A DNA stretch of 39,781 nucleotides from Parageobacillus thermantarcticus (lineage in GTDB: Bacteria > Bacillota > Bacilli > Bacillales > Anoxybacillaceae), in the NCBI RefSeq assembly GCF_900111865.1, contig NZ_FOJS01000027.1:1-39781 (forward strand), read 5' to 3'. A program made the position numbers and the translations under genes. Below are positions 32,778 through 39,781 of this stretch, in pieces (position 1 is the stretch's first letter; every line of letters starts with the position of its first letter). The notes beneath the pieces are model-generated. The model was given only the letters and a program-made list of their open reading frames with translations. It had not been told where the DNA came from and did no database searches.

Positions 32778-33641
32778 TTACCCATTCACCACTTTTCCGC
32801 CGTTGACGTGTATCATCTGTCCTGTAATATAAGATGCGTCATCGCTTGCCAAAAAGACGTAGCTTGGGGCGACTTCGCTCGGCTGCCCCGGCCGCTTCAT
32901 CGGGGTGTTGGAGCCGAAAGAGGCGACTTGGTCGCTTGTAAAAGTGGACGGAATAAGCGGCGTCCAAATCGGTCCCGGGGCGACGCCGTTAACGCGGATG
33001 CCTTGACCGACGAGCGATTTTGCCAATGAGCGCGTAAAGGCGACGATCGCTCCTTTTGTGGCCGAATAGTCAATTAATTGCTCGTTGCCTTCGTAAGCGG
33101 TAATTGACGCCGTATTAATAATGGCGCTGCCTTTTTGCAAGTACGGAAGCGCCGCTTTTGTCAAATAAAAATAGCCGAAGACGTTGGTGCGGAACGTTTT
33201 TTCCAGCTGTTCTGACGTAATGTGCAACAAGTTTTTTTGCGGATGCTGTTCGGCGGCGTTATTGACGACGATGTCTAATTTGCCAAATTGGTCGATCGTT
33301 TGCTTTACGGCATGTTTGCAAAACTGTTCATCACCGACGTCGCCGGCAAAAAGCAAGCATTTTCTTCCTTCCTGTTCGACTTGGCGCTTCGTTTCTTCCG
33401 CGTCTTCATGTTCGTTTAAATAAATGATCGCCACATCTGCGCCTTCCTTGGCAAAATGAATGGCGACCGCCCGGCCGATGCCGCTGTCGCCGCCGCTAAT
33501 GATGGCAGCTTTATTTTTCAATTTCCCGCTTCCTTTATATGTTGCGCTGATCGAAACAGGCTGCGGGTTCATGTCCGTTTGCAACCCGGGCTGGCGGTTT
33601 TGCTGCTGCGGCGGCAGCGTTGCCTGATGTTTCGTGACCAT
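32778..33641 (-). CDS. SDR family oxidoreductase, YhdF-like
   Basis: This 287-residue short-chain dehydrogenase has a ~40-residue N-terminal extension rich in Q and P, then the classic SDR core. GGDSGIGRAVA is the nucleotide motif, NNAAEQHP follows, and the catalytic serine lies in NTASITAYEG. The YSATKGA motif carries the catalytic Tyr and Lys, and GIRVNGVAPGPIWTPL and GQMIHVNGG close the core. It resembles B. subtilis YhdF/YhxC general-stress enzymes (NAD(P)-dependent, substrate unknown). AAGGAGG lies 8 bases before the ATG at 33641; an ATG eight codons upstream lacks a site. GC and codon use are a little higher than in the neighbouring gaps. Confidence 0.88.
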   Translation of the reverse strand: MVTKHQATLPPQQQNRQPGLQTDMNPQPVSISATYKGSGKLKNKAAIISGGDSGIGRAVAIHFAKEGADVAIIYLNEHEDAEETKRQVEQEGRKCLLFAGDVGDEQFCKHAVKQTIDQFGKLDIVVNNAAEQHPQKNLLHITSEQLEKTFRTNVFGYFYLTKAALPYLQKGSAIINTASITAYEGNEQLIDYSATKGAIVAFTRSLAKSLVGQGIRVNGVAPGPIWTPLIPSTFTSDQVASFGSNTPMKRPGQPSEVAPSYVFLASDDASYITGQMIHVNGGKVVNG

Positions 33642-33784
33642 CTTCCATTCCTCCTTGTGCATCATTTGTCATCGTTAGTATGGGATAAGGAAGTGAAAAT
33701 ATGTAATGTTATGCAATGAGTGAACAGTCATCAAGACGTTAATCGCTTTACTTATTTATTAGTAAAGGATAGAAGGGGATAAGG

Positions 33785-33977
33785 ATGACATCAACTCCAG
33801 ATAAAACGAAAACAGACGTTTATTTTTCGACGATGTCTTCAAAAAAACAAGTAACGATTCCCATGAAGGTGCGGGAAGTGCTTGGTGCAGAACCGGGGGA
33901 TCAAGCAATGTTTGTTTAATGAAAAAGATTTCAAAAAGCTAGAAGGAGAATATTACTCGCCTGACCACATTGCATAA
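33785..33977 (+). pseudogene. Broken AbrB/SpoVT-type regulator gene
   Basis: AGAAGGGG precedes the ATG at 33785. The 44-residue product contains SSKKQVTIPMKVREVLGAEP-GD, the start of an AbrB/MazE-type DNA-binding domain, but stops at 33919 right after AMFV. Reading in a shifted frame goes on as FNEKDFKKLEGEYYSPDHIA to a stop at 33975-33977. A frameshift plus deletion in a small AbrB-like gene (possibly an antitoxin) explains this. A genuine 44-residue protein is possible but would lack half of the swapped-hairpin fold. No toxin gene is next to it. Confidence 0.55.
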
Positions 33978-34006
33978 AAAAAGCTGGCCATATGGCCAGC
34001 TTTTTT
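33976..34006. terminator. Bidirectional terminator between the AbrB remnant and metH
   Basis: AAAAAAGCTGGCCA-TA-TGGCCAGCTTTTTT is a near-perfect hairpin with T runs on both strands; the metH stop codon overlaps it. Confidence 0.9.
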
Positions 34007-37000
34007 ACAGCACGTTGAAATAACGCGCTTCCGGATGGGCGAAGACGATCGCGGAAACGGAAGCTTCCGGTTCCATCATATATCCGTCCGTCAATTGAAT
34101 GCCGATTTCTTCGGGACGCAATAGGCGGAAGAGCTTTTCCTGATCCTCTAAGTTTGGACAGGCCGGGTAGCCGAACGAGTAGCGCTGCCCTTGGTATTTG
34201 GCGGCAAAGCGCTCTTCCATCGTAAAGTCGGGATCATCCGGAAAGCCCCAGCGGTCGCGCATGACTTGGTGGATGAATTCGGCTAACCCTTCGGCGATTT
34301 CGAGCGCCAATGCTTGAATCGCGTGGCTTTTTAAAAATTCGCCGTTTTCTTTCCACCGTTGCGCAAGTTCGCGAATGCCTTTGCCGGCGGTGACGGCGAA
34401 AAAGCCAACGTAATCGATTTGGCCGCTTTCGACAGGCTTCAAATAATCGGCTAAACAAAGGTACGGCGCTCTTTGCTGTCTTGGAAATTCGAATGTTTCA
34501 ATAATGGTCCGTTTGTCTTCCGGCGAGTAAATATAAATCCGGTTTCCTTCGCTTTGCGCCGGGAAAAATTGATACAACGCCGCCGGCGTGATCCATTGTT
34601 CTTGCTGGGCTTGTTGAAGCAGATCATCGACAACTTGCTTTAACATAAGCGCTTTTTCATCTTTTTCTTCAAGCAGCCGTTTCACTTTCCCTTTTAACCC
34701 GAGATGGTGCCCCAACACCATTTGCCAGTTGACATATGGAATAATATGTGGAAGCGAAATATCTTTGAGCACGTGACGTTCTAAATCCGCCGGCACAAAC
34801 ACGGGAACGTCGGTCGAAACGTTCGATTTGGCGGCGATAACCGTTGGCGCCGTTTTTTCTGGTTTTGTTTCATGTTTTTCCGTTTTTGTATATTCAATTT
34901 CGTTTTGCTGCAATTGGTTTGCCAGCGCCAGCCCTTCCATGGCGTCTTTTGCGTATAAGACGATTCCGTCATATTCCGGAGCGATTTTATTTTCTGTAAA
35001 CTTGCGCGTCAATGCGGCGCCGCCGACTAAAATCGGAATCGAAATGCCCGCTTGCCGCAAATCCTGGGCGGTGACGACCATTTGCTGGGCGGATTTGACA
35101 AGAAGCCCGGACAAGCCGATGATATCCGGCTTTTCCGCTTGAACGGCTTCGATCAGTTTTTGCGGCGTCACTTTAATTCCTAGATCAATAACTTGGAAGC
35201 CGTTGTTGCTTAAAATAATGTCGACCAAGTTTTTGCCGATATCGTGCACGTCGCCTTTGACGGTGGCGAGAATCACTTTTCCTTTTGTGCTGCCTTCTTT
35301 TTTCTCCATATGCGGTTCTAAAAAGGCGACCGCTGCTTTCATGACTTCCGCGCTTTGCAATACTTCGGCGACAATAAGCTGGTTGTCATTAAACAGGCGC
35401 CCGACTTCATCCATTCCCGCCATCAGCGGACCGTTGATGATATCAAGCGGATCGTCATATGTTTGCAGCGCTTGCTCCAAATCGGCGAACAACCCTTCTT
35501 TCGTGCCTTCGACGACATAGTTCGCAAGCCGCTCTTCAAGGCTAAGCTCTGTTTTCGTTTTTTTCGGCTCTTTCGTTTTATCGCGGTAAAATTGGATAAA
35601 CGTGTTTAACGTTTCATCGTTCGTGTTAAACAGCAAATCTTCAGCCAATCGGACTTCTTCTTCCGGAATGGAAGCGAACCGTTCTAGCTTTTCTGTATTG
35701 ACGATCGCGTAGTCGAGCCCGGCTTGTGTGCAATGATATAAAAAGACAGAGTTTAAAATTTCGCGGCCCACCGGCGGAAGCCCGAAAGAGACGTTGCTGA
35801 TGCCGAGTATCGTTAAACATTGCGGAAGCCGTTCTTTAATGAGGCGGATGCCTTCGATCGTTTCTTTTGCGGCGCCGATATATTGCTCGTCGCCTGTGCC
35901 GACAGGGAATACGAGCGGATCGAAAATAATGTCGCGCGGGGGAACCCCGTATTTATTCACAAGCAAGTCATACGACCGTAAGGCGATTTCCAGCTTCCGC
36001 TTCGCATCAATCGCCATTCCTTGTTCGTCAATCGTTCCGACGACAACGGCGGCGCCATATTTATGAAGAAGCGGAACGACTTTTTCAAACCGTTCTTCCC
36101 CGTCTTCTAAGTTAATCGAGTTAATGATCGCTTTTCCTTGCGAATAAGTGAGGGCGCGTTCGATCACGCGTTCATCCGTCGAATCAATGACAAGCGGCAC
36201 TTTTACTTTTTTAATGACTTGCTGGATAAACTTTTCCATATCTTCTTGTTCGTTGCGATCTGGGTCGGCTAAGCAAATATCGATGACGTGCGCGCCGTTT
36301 TTCACTTGCGCGCGGGCGATTTCTGCCGCTTCTTCATATTTCCCTTCGGCGATCAATCGTTTGAATTTGCGCGAGCCGATAACGTTTGTTCTTTCACCGG
36401 CGAACAGCGGCCGCATCGTTTCATCATAAATAAGCGGATCGATGCCGGAGACGGCGTGGACGTCAAACGACGACGGGATCGGGCGCGGCGGAATGCCGCG
36501 GACCGCTTCGGCGATGGCGCGGATATGTTCCGGCGTTGTCCCGCAGCAGCCCCCAACGATGTTAATCCAGCCTTTTTCGGCGAACCGCTGAATTTTTTTC
36601 GCCAACATATCCGGCGTTTCGTGGTAGCGTCCTTCTTCATCCGGAAGCCCGGCGTTCGGATAGCAGCTAACGGCGGTGTTCGCCAAGGAAGCGAGCGTAC
36701 GCAAATGGTCGGTCATAAACTCCGGGCCGGTCGCGCAGTTTAAGCCGACGGCAAACGGCTTCATATGCTGGACGGAGATGAAAAACGATTCGATCGTTTG
36801 GCCGGCTAACGTTGTTCCCATCGGTTCAATCGTCCCGGAAATCATAATTGGCACTTTTTTTCCGACCGATGCGAATGCTTTTGTAATCCCAATAAAGCCA
36901 GCTTTGACATTTAATGTGTCTTGGCATGTTTCTAACAGAAGCAAGTCGACGCCGCCGAGCAATAATCCGCGCGCTTGTTCTTCGTAAGCGGCGACTAATT

Positions 37001-37415
37001 GCTCGAACGTAACGCCGCCTGTGACGGATAACGTTTTTGTCGTCGGTCCCATCGAACCGGCGACAAAGCGCGGCCATTCGGGAGTAGAGTAGGCGTCGGC
37101 GACTTTGCGTGCCAGTTTGGCCGCTTCCATGTTTAATTCGAGCGCTAAATGGCCGAGCTCATATTCGTCTAACACAATGCTAGTCGCACCGAATGTGTTC
37201 GTTTCGATAATGTCGGCTCCCGCTTGCAAATATGCTTCATGAATGCGTTTGATCACATGCGGGGCGGTGAGCGTCAAATATTCGTTGCAGCCTTCGTATT
37301 GTTCGCCGCCGAAGTCGTCGGCGGAAAGCTGCGCGCTTTGAATCATTGTTCCCATCGCGCCATCAATCACTAATATTTTTTTTTCGAGCTGTTGCTGCAA
37401 TGTTACGTTATCCAT
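34005..37415 (-). CDS. metH: Cobalamin-dependent methionine synthase
   Basis: This 1136-residue enzyme moves the methyl group of 5-methyl-THF to homocysteine through cobalamin. The homocysteine domain (~1-310) has the zinc ligands C227 (GLNCATGPE) and C290-C291 (GGCCGTTPE). A pterin domain (~340-600) has [12 protein letters not shown] and [12 protein letters not shown]. The cap and B12 domains carry DVHDIGKN with the cobalt-binding H724. A C-terminal AdoMet activation domain (~900-1130) has [10 protein letters not shown] and [12 protein letters not shown]-like [17 protein letters not shown] lies before the ATG at 37415, which overlaps the end of yitJ by 8 bp. The SAM riboswitch upstream of yitJ should control both genes. 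Confidence 0.95.
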   Translation of the reverse strand: MDNVTLQQQLEKKILVIDGAMGTMIQSAQLSADDFGGEQYEGCNEYLTLTAPHVIKRIHEAYLQAGADIIETNTFGATSIVLDEYELGHLALELNMEAAKLARKVADAYSTPEWPRFVAGSMGPTTKTLSVTGGVTFEQLVAAYEEQARGLLLGGVDLLLLETCQDTLNVKAGFIGITKAFASVGKKVPIMISGTIEPMGTTLAGQTIESFFISVQHMKPFAVGLNCATGPEFMTDHLRTLASLANTAVSCYPNAGLPDEEGRYHETPDMLAKKIQRFAEKGWINIVGGCCGTTPEHIRAIAEAVRGIPPRPIPSSFDVHAVSGIDPLIYDETMRPLFAGERTNVIGSRKFKRLIAEGKYEEAAEIARAQVKNGAHVIDICLADPDRNEQEDMEKFIQQVIKKVKVPLVIDSTDERVIERALTYSQGKAIINSINLEDGEERFEKVVPLLHKYGAAVVVGTIDEQGMAIDAKRKLEIALRSYDLLVNKYGVPPRDIIFDPLVFPVGTGDEQYIGAAKETIEGIRLIKERLPQCLTILGISNVSFGLPPVGREILNSVFLYHCTQAGLDYAIVNTEKLERFASIPEEEVRLAEDLLFNTNDETLNTFIQFYRDKTKEPKKTKTELSLEERLANYVVEGTKEGLFADLEQALQTYDDPLDIINGPLMAGMDEVGRLFNDNQLIVAEVLQSAEVMKAAVAFLEPHMEKKEGSTKGKVILATVKGDVHDIGKNLVDIILSNNGFQVIDLGIKVTPQKLIEAVQAEKPDIIGLSGLLVKSAQQMVVTAQDLRQAGISIPILVGGAALTRKFTENKIAPEYDGIVLYAKDAMEGLALANQLQQNEIEYTKTEKHETKPEKTAPTVIAAKSNVSTDVPVFVPADLERHVLKDISLPHIIPYVNWQMVLGHHLGLKGKVKRLLEEKDEKALMLKQVVDDLLQQAQQEQWITPAALYQFFPAQSEGNRIYIYSPEDKRTIIETFEFPRQQRAPYLCLADYLKPVESGQIDYVGFFAVTAGKGIRELAQRWKENGEFLKSHAIQALALEIAEGLAEFIHQVMRDRWGFPDDPDFTMEERFAAKYQGQRYSFGYPACPNLEDQEKLFRLLRPEEIGIQLTDGYMMEPEASVSAIVFAHPEARYFNVL

Positions 37416-39258
37416 GGAGTACCTCCCTTTCTTGAGCGGCTTGTTCTTTTTCGTGAATGTAGCGAACGAGTTCGACGGTCATTTCATAGCGCAAAAACGG
37501 CGTGATTAAGTAGATGCCGTTAAATAAGTCAAAAACGGCATCAATCAGCGATTTGGCAATGGCGATTCCTTCGCGTGCCGACTGCACCGGATCGTTCGCG
37601 CATGCCGCCATGCGGGAGCGGATTTCATCCGAAAGCGTGATGCCAGGCACTTCATGGTGAAGGAAATCGGCGTTGCGCGCGCTCACTAGCGGCATAATGC
37701 CAATGTAAATCGGCGTATCAAGATGCTTTGTCGCTTCGTACACTTCTTCGATTTTTTGTTCGGAGTATAATGGCTGAGTAATGAAATAATGGGCGCCGCA
37801 TTGAATTTTTTTCTCAAGACGTTCAACCGCTTTGTCCAAATGGCGGACGTTCGGGTTAAACGCCGCGGCGATCGAGAAATTCGTTTTTTGTCCGAGCGGT
37901 TTTCCGGAATACGAAAGTCCTTCGTTAAATTGGCGAATAAGACGAATTAAGTCAAAAGACGATAAGTCATAAACCGATGTCGCGCCAGGAAAATCGCCGA
38001 TTTTCGACGGATCGCCGGTAATGGCGAGAACGTCGGTGATGCCGAGCGTATGCAAGCCCATCAGATGTGACTGCAGCCCGATCAAATTGCGGTCGCGGCA
38101 CGTAATATGAATGAGCGGGCGAATGCCAAGTTGTTCTTTGACGATGGTACCAAGCGCCATATTGCTGATTCGCGGTGTAGCCAGCGAATTGTCAGCTAGC
38201 GTCAACGCATCAATATTCGCTTCTTTGAGCGCTTTGGCGCCTTCTAAAAATTTGGCGATGCCTAGTTTTTTCGGCGGATCGAGTTCGACGATCACCGAAC
38301 GGCGCTTGCGGACGATGTCTTGCAGCGGCGGCGCCGCATTTTGTTCATTCGTTTGGACAGAAATGGAGATATGGCGTTGTTGAACCACTTTTTCCTTGAC
38401 TGGTGTCCGATCCGTTAAGGCGCTTGCCATTGCTTCGATATGTTTCGGCGTCGTGCCGCAGCACCCGCCAATGAGACGCACCCCTTGTTCGCGAAACGCC
38501 AGCGCCGTTTCTTTAAAATAGTCGGCGTTTGTTTCATAAACAAGCCGTCCGTCGCGGTAATCCGGCAGGCTCGCGTTCGGATACGCGGAAAGAAACGCTT
38601 TGCTTGGCAGCGGCACTTCCTCCAGCGAGCGGATCATATGGTATGGGCCGAGACGGCAGTTAAGCCCGACAACGTCGGCTCCTAGCTGTTCTAATTGCGC
38701 CAATGCTTCGGCAAGCGGTGTGCCGTCTTGCAAAACGCCGACTTCGTGGAGGGTGACGTGTGCGATAATCGGTTTATCCGTTTCTTTGCGGGCGATCGCA
38801 AGCACTGTCTTTAATTCTTCCAAATCGTAATACGTCTCGAGCAATAAGCCGTCGACGTCTTCGTTTAATAGCACAAACAATTGCTCGCGAAACGTCCGTT
38901 TTATTTCATCGATGGAAACGGCGCTTTTGTTAATGCTGCGCAATCCGCCGATCGTTCCGAGCACGTAGGCTTTATTTTTCGCCGCTTGTTTCGCCAGCCG
39001 CACCGCCGCGCGGTTAATGGATGGCACTTCATCTTCGAGCCCGTAGCGGGCAAGCTTGACGTAGTTGGCGCCGTATGTATTCGTTTGAATGACTTCGGCG
39101 CCCGCGGCGATATATGCTTCATGAATGTGAAGAATGTCTTCCGGTTTCGACAAATTTAATTCTTCAAAGCATCGATCGACGCCATGGGAGTATAGCAGCG
39201 TTCCCATTGCGCCATCGGCGATGACAATTCGTTCTTGCAAATCTTCCAAAAGACCCAC
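37408..39258 (-). CDS. yitJ: Bifunctional homocysteine S-methyltransferase / methylene-THF reductase
   Basis: This ~616-residue protein joins a homocysteine methyltransferase domain (~1-290; [29 protein letters not shown] zinc ligands) to a 5,10-methylenetetrahydrofolate reductase domain (~310-610; [38 protein letters not shown]-like [13 protein letters not shown]). It supplies 5-methyl-THF to MetH and may help methylate homocysteine. The GTG at 39258 (MGLLEDLQ) suits the GGGGGA binding site (6 bases) better than the ATG two codons earlier at 39264. It is the first gene of yitJ-metH, as inferred from the 8-bp overlap. Regulation is by a SAM-I riboswitch in its leader. Confidence 0.93.
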   Translation of the reverse strand: MGLLEDLQERIVIADGAMGTLLYSHGVDRCFEELNLSKPEDILHIHEAYIAAGAEVIQTNTYGANYVKLARYGLEDEVPSINRAAVRLAKQAAKNKAYVLGTIGGLRSINKSAVSIDEIKRTFREQLFVLLNEDVDGLLLETYYDLEELKTVLAIARKETDKPIIAHVTLHEVGVLQDGTPLAEALAQLEQLGADVVGLNCRLGPYHMIRSLEEVPLPSKAFLSAYPNASLPDYRDGRLVYETNADYFKETALAFREQGVRLIGGCCGTTPKHIEAMASALTDRTPVKEKVVQQRHISISVQTNEQNAAPPLQDIVRKRRSVIVELDPPKKLGIAKFLEGAKALKEANIDALTLADNSLATPRISNMALGTIVKEQLGIRPLIHITCRDRNLIGLQSHLMGLHTLGITDVLAITGDPSKIGDFPGATSVYDLSSFDLIRLIRQFNEGLSYSGKPLGQKTNFSIAAAFNPNVRHLDKAVERLEKKIQCGAHYFITQPLYSEQKIEEVYEATKHLDTPIYIGIMPLVSARNADFLHHEVPGITLSDEIRSRMAACANDPVQSAREGIAIAKSLIDAVFDLFNGIYLITPFLRYEMTVELVRYIHEKEQAAQEREVLHG

Positions 39259-39290
39259 GCTCATTCCCCCGTTCTATGAAAATAGTAAAA

Positions 39291-39318
39291 GAAAAAAGCC
39301 TTCTATAAGAAGAAGACT
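39291..39318 (-). terminator. Riboswitch-controlled terminator of yitJ-metH
   Basis: On the minus strand AGTCTTCT (39318-39311) pairs with AGAAGGCT (39304-39297), then TTTTTTC. Its 5' arm can instead pair with the aptamer's 3' P1 strand (AAGATAAGAAGAGAC), the antiterminator. Confidence 0.85.
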
Positions 39319-39333
39319 TTTTATGTATCGTCT

Positions 39334-39440
39334 CTTCTTATCTTCCAGGCTTTTTAGCCTGTCTGGATTTAGCACCTTGGCTTCCGCCAGGTTGCTGAGG
39401 GTTCACAGGGCCAGTCCCTCCCCCTCTCTTGATAAGAAAT
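39334..39440 (-). ncRNA. SAM-I (S-box) riboswitch
   Basis: The minus strand reads CTTATCAAGAG, GGAGGGACTGGCCC, CCTCAGCAACC, AAGGTGCTAAATCC and finally GAAGATAAG, the ordered conserved blocks of the S-box aptamer, with P1 closed by CTTATC/GATAAG. SAM binding keeps P1 and lets the downstream terminator form, shutting off yitJ-metH. Low SAM favours the antiterminator. Confidence 0.96.
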
Positions 39441-39679
39441 TCGCTATGAAGTTGTGACCAAACGTTTTAACATTAATTATAATATATAATGTAAAGCATT
39501 TTCTGAAAATATTCAATACAAAGGAATCGTTGAGTCAGTCAAGATTTTGTGGGAACTTTTTTGGTTCGCTAAAAAACAGGTGTAAGTCATAGGTTGGCGA
39601 ACCATTTTTTTGAATTTCATCCGTAAGCGCTTTCGAACTCTCATCCCTTGTCATGACAGACGAATATGTATACCTTTTT

Positions 39680-39781
39680 TTACCATCCCTTGAGTTCAGA
39701 CAGGGCATGATAGATCGGTGTCCCGGACGATTGCTGTAAATATGGCACGTTATTCCGCGTTACCTCCGGAAGAAGACGGCG
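39680..39781 (-). CDS. Possible 3' end of an unidentified gene running off the window
   Basis: The last 102 bases read open on the minus strand from the window edge to a TAA: 33 residues including VPYLQQSSGTPIYHALSELK. The composition looks protein-like but I do not recognise the family. 39441-39679 has only the yitJ promoter area and a second weak open frame. Confidence 0.3.
   Translation of the reverse strand, partial: RRLLPEVTRNNVPYLQQSSGTPIYHALSELKGW

Overview
The window looks like chromosomal DNA of a thermophilic spore-forming Bacillaceae of the Geobacillus/Parageobacillus type. The reasons are a gene order matching the Bacillus subtilis yis region, sporulation genes with sigma-K and sigma-H type promoters, a pseudogene closely resembling the thermostable alcohol dehydrogenase of Geobacillus, a branched-chain polyamine synthase (a thermophile marker), and an IS200/IS605 right end of the kind common in Geobacillus. 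The genus is inferred.

Region 1 (1-14.2 kb) is the spore-germination/yis block. The right end of an IS200/IS605 element with its probable omega-RNA abuts the first eight codons of a leftward gerP-type gene. A second gerP-type gene runs rightward, and each has a near-perfect sigma-K promoter. Then come an acyl-CoA ligase, yisI (Spo0E-like phosphatase), yisK, rocD, yisL, a FIST-PAS-GGDEF-EAL signalling protein, yisN, asnO, yisQ (MATE exporter) and yisR (AraC regulator). Apart from the acyl-CoA ligase, rocD and the c-di-GMP gene, this follows the B. subtilis order.

Region 2 (14.2-22.9 kb) is an alpha-glucan utilisation cluster: sugar-binding lipoprotein, two permeases, a secreted alpha-amylase with a C-terminal membrane anchor, a GH31 alpha-glucosidase and a LacI-type regulator. 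A sigma-A promoter with two operator-like sites precedes it. No transporter ATPase is present, so a shared MsmX-type ATPase elsewhere is inferred.

Region 3 (23.1-32.2 kb) centres on formaldehyde. zwf-gnd runs leftward, divergent from hxlR, and hxlA-hxlB lies 4-5 kb away. The same 42-bp motif sits upstream of zwf, hxlR and hxlA, next to weak promoters with matching geometry at zwf and hxlA. This suggests that HxlR controls both formaldehyde fixation (HxlA/HxlB) and hexose-phosphate oxidation (Zwf/Gnd), a dissimilatory RuMP cycle oxidising formaldehyde to CO2. Between hxlR and hxlBA lie two GNAT acetyltransferases and a GC-rich bpsA gene that looks acquired. A truncated adhT, cut off at a copy of a dispersed ~95-bp repeat, closes the region.

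Region 4 (32.2-39.8 kb) holds decayed intergenic DNA, a YhdF-like SDR oxidoreductase, a broken AbrB-type gene, and a yitJ-metH methionine operon under a SAM-I (S-box) riboswitch, both genes leftward. A possible 3' end of an unidentified gene lies at the right edge.

The ~95-bp repeat occurs four times in the window (5.4, 5.5, 26.8 and 32.2 kb) and is probably a non-autonomous mobile element.
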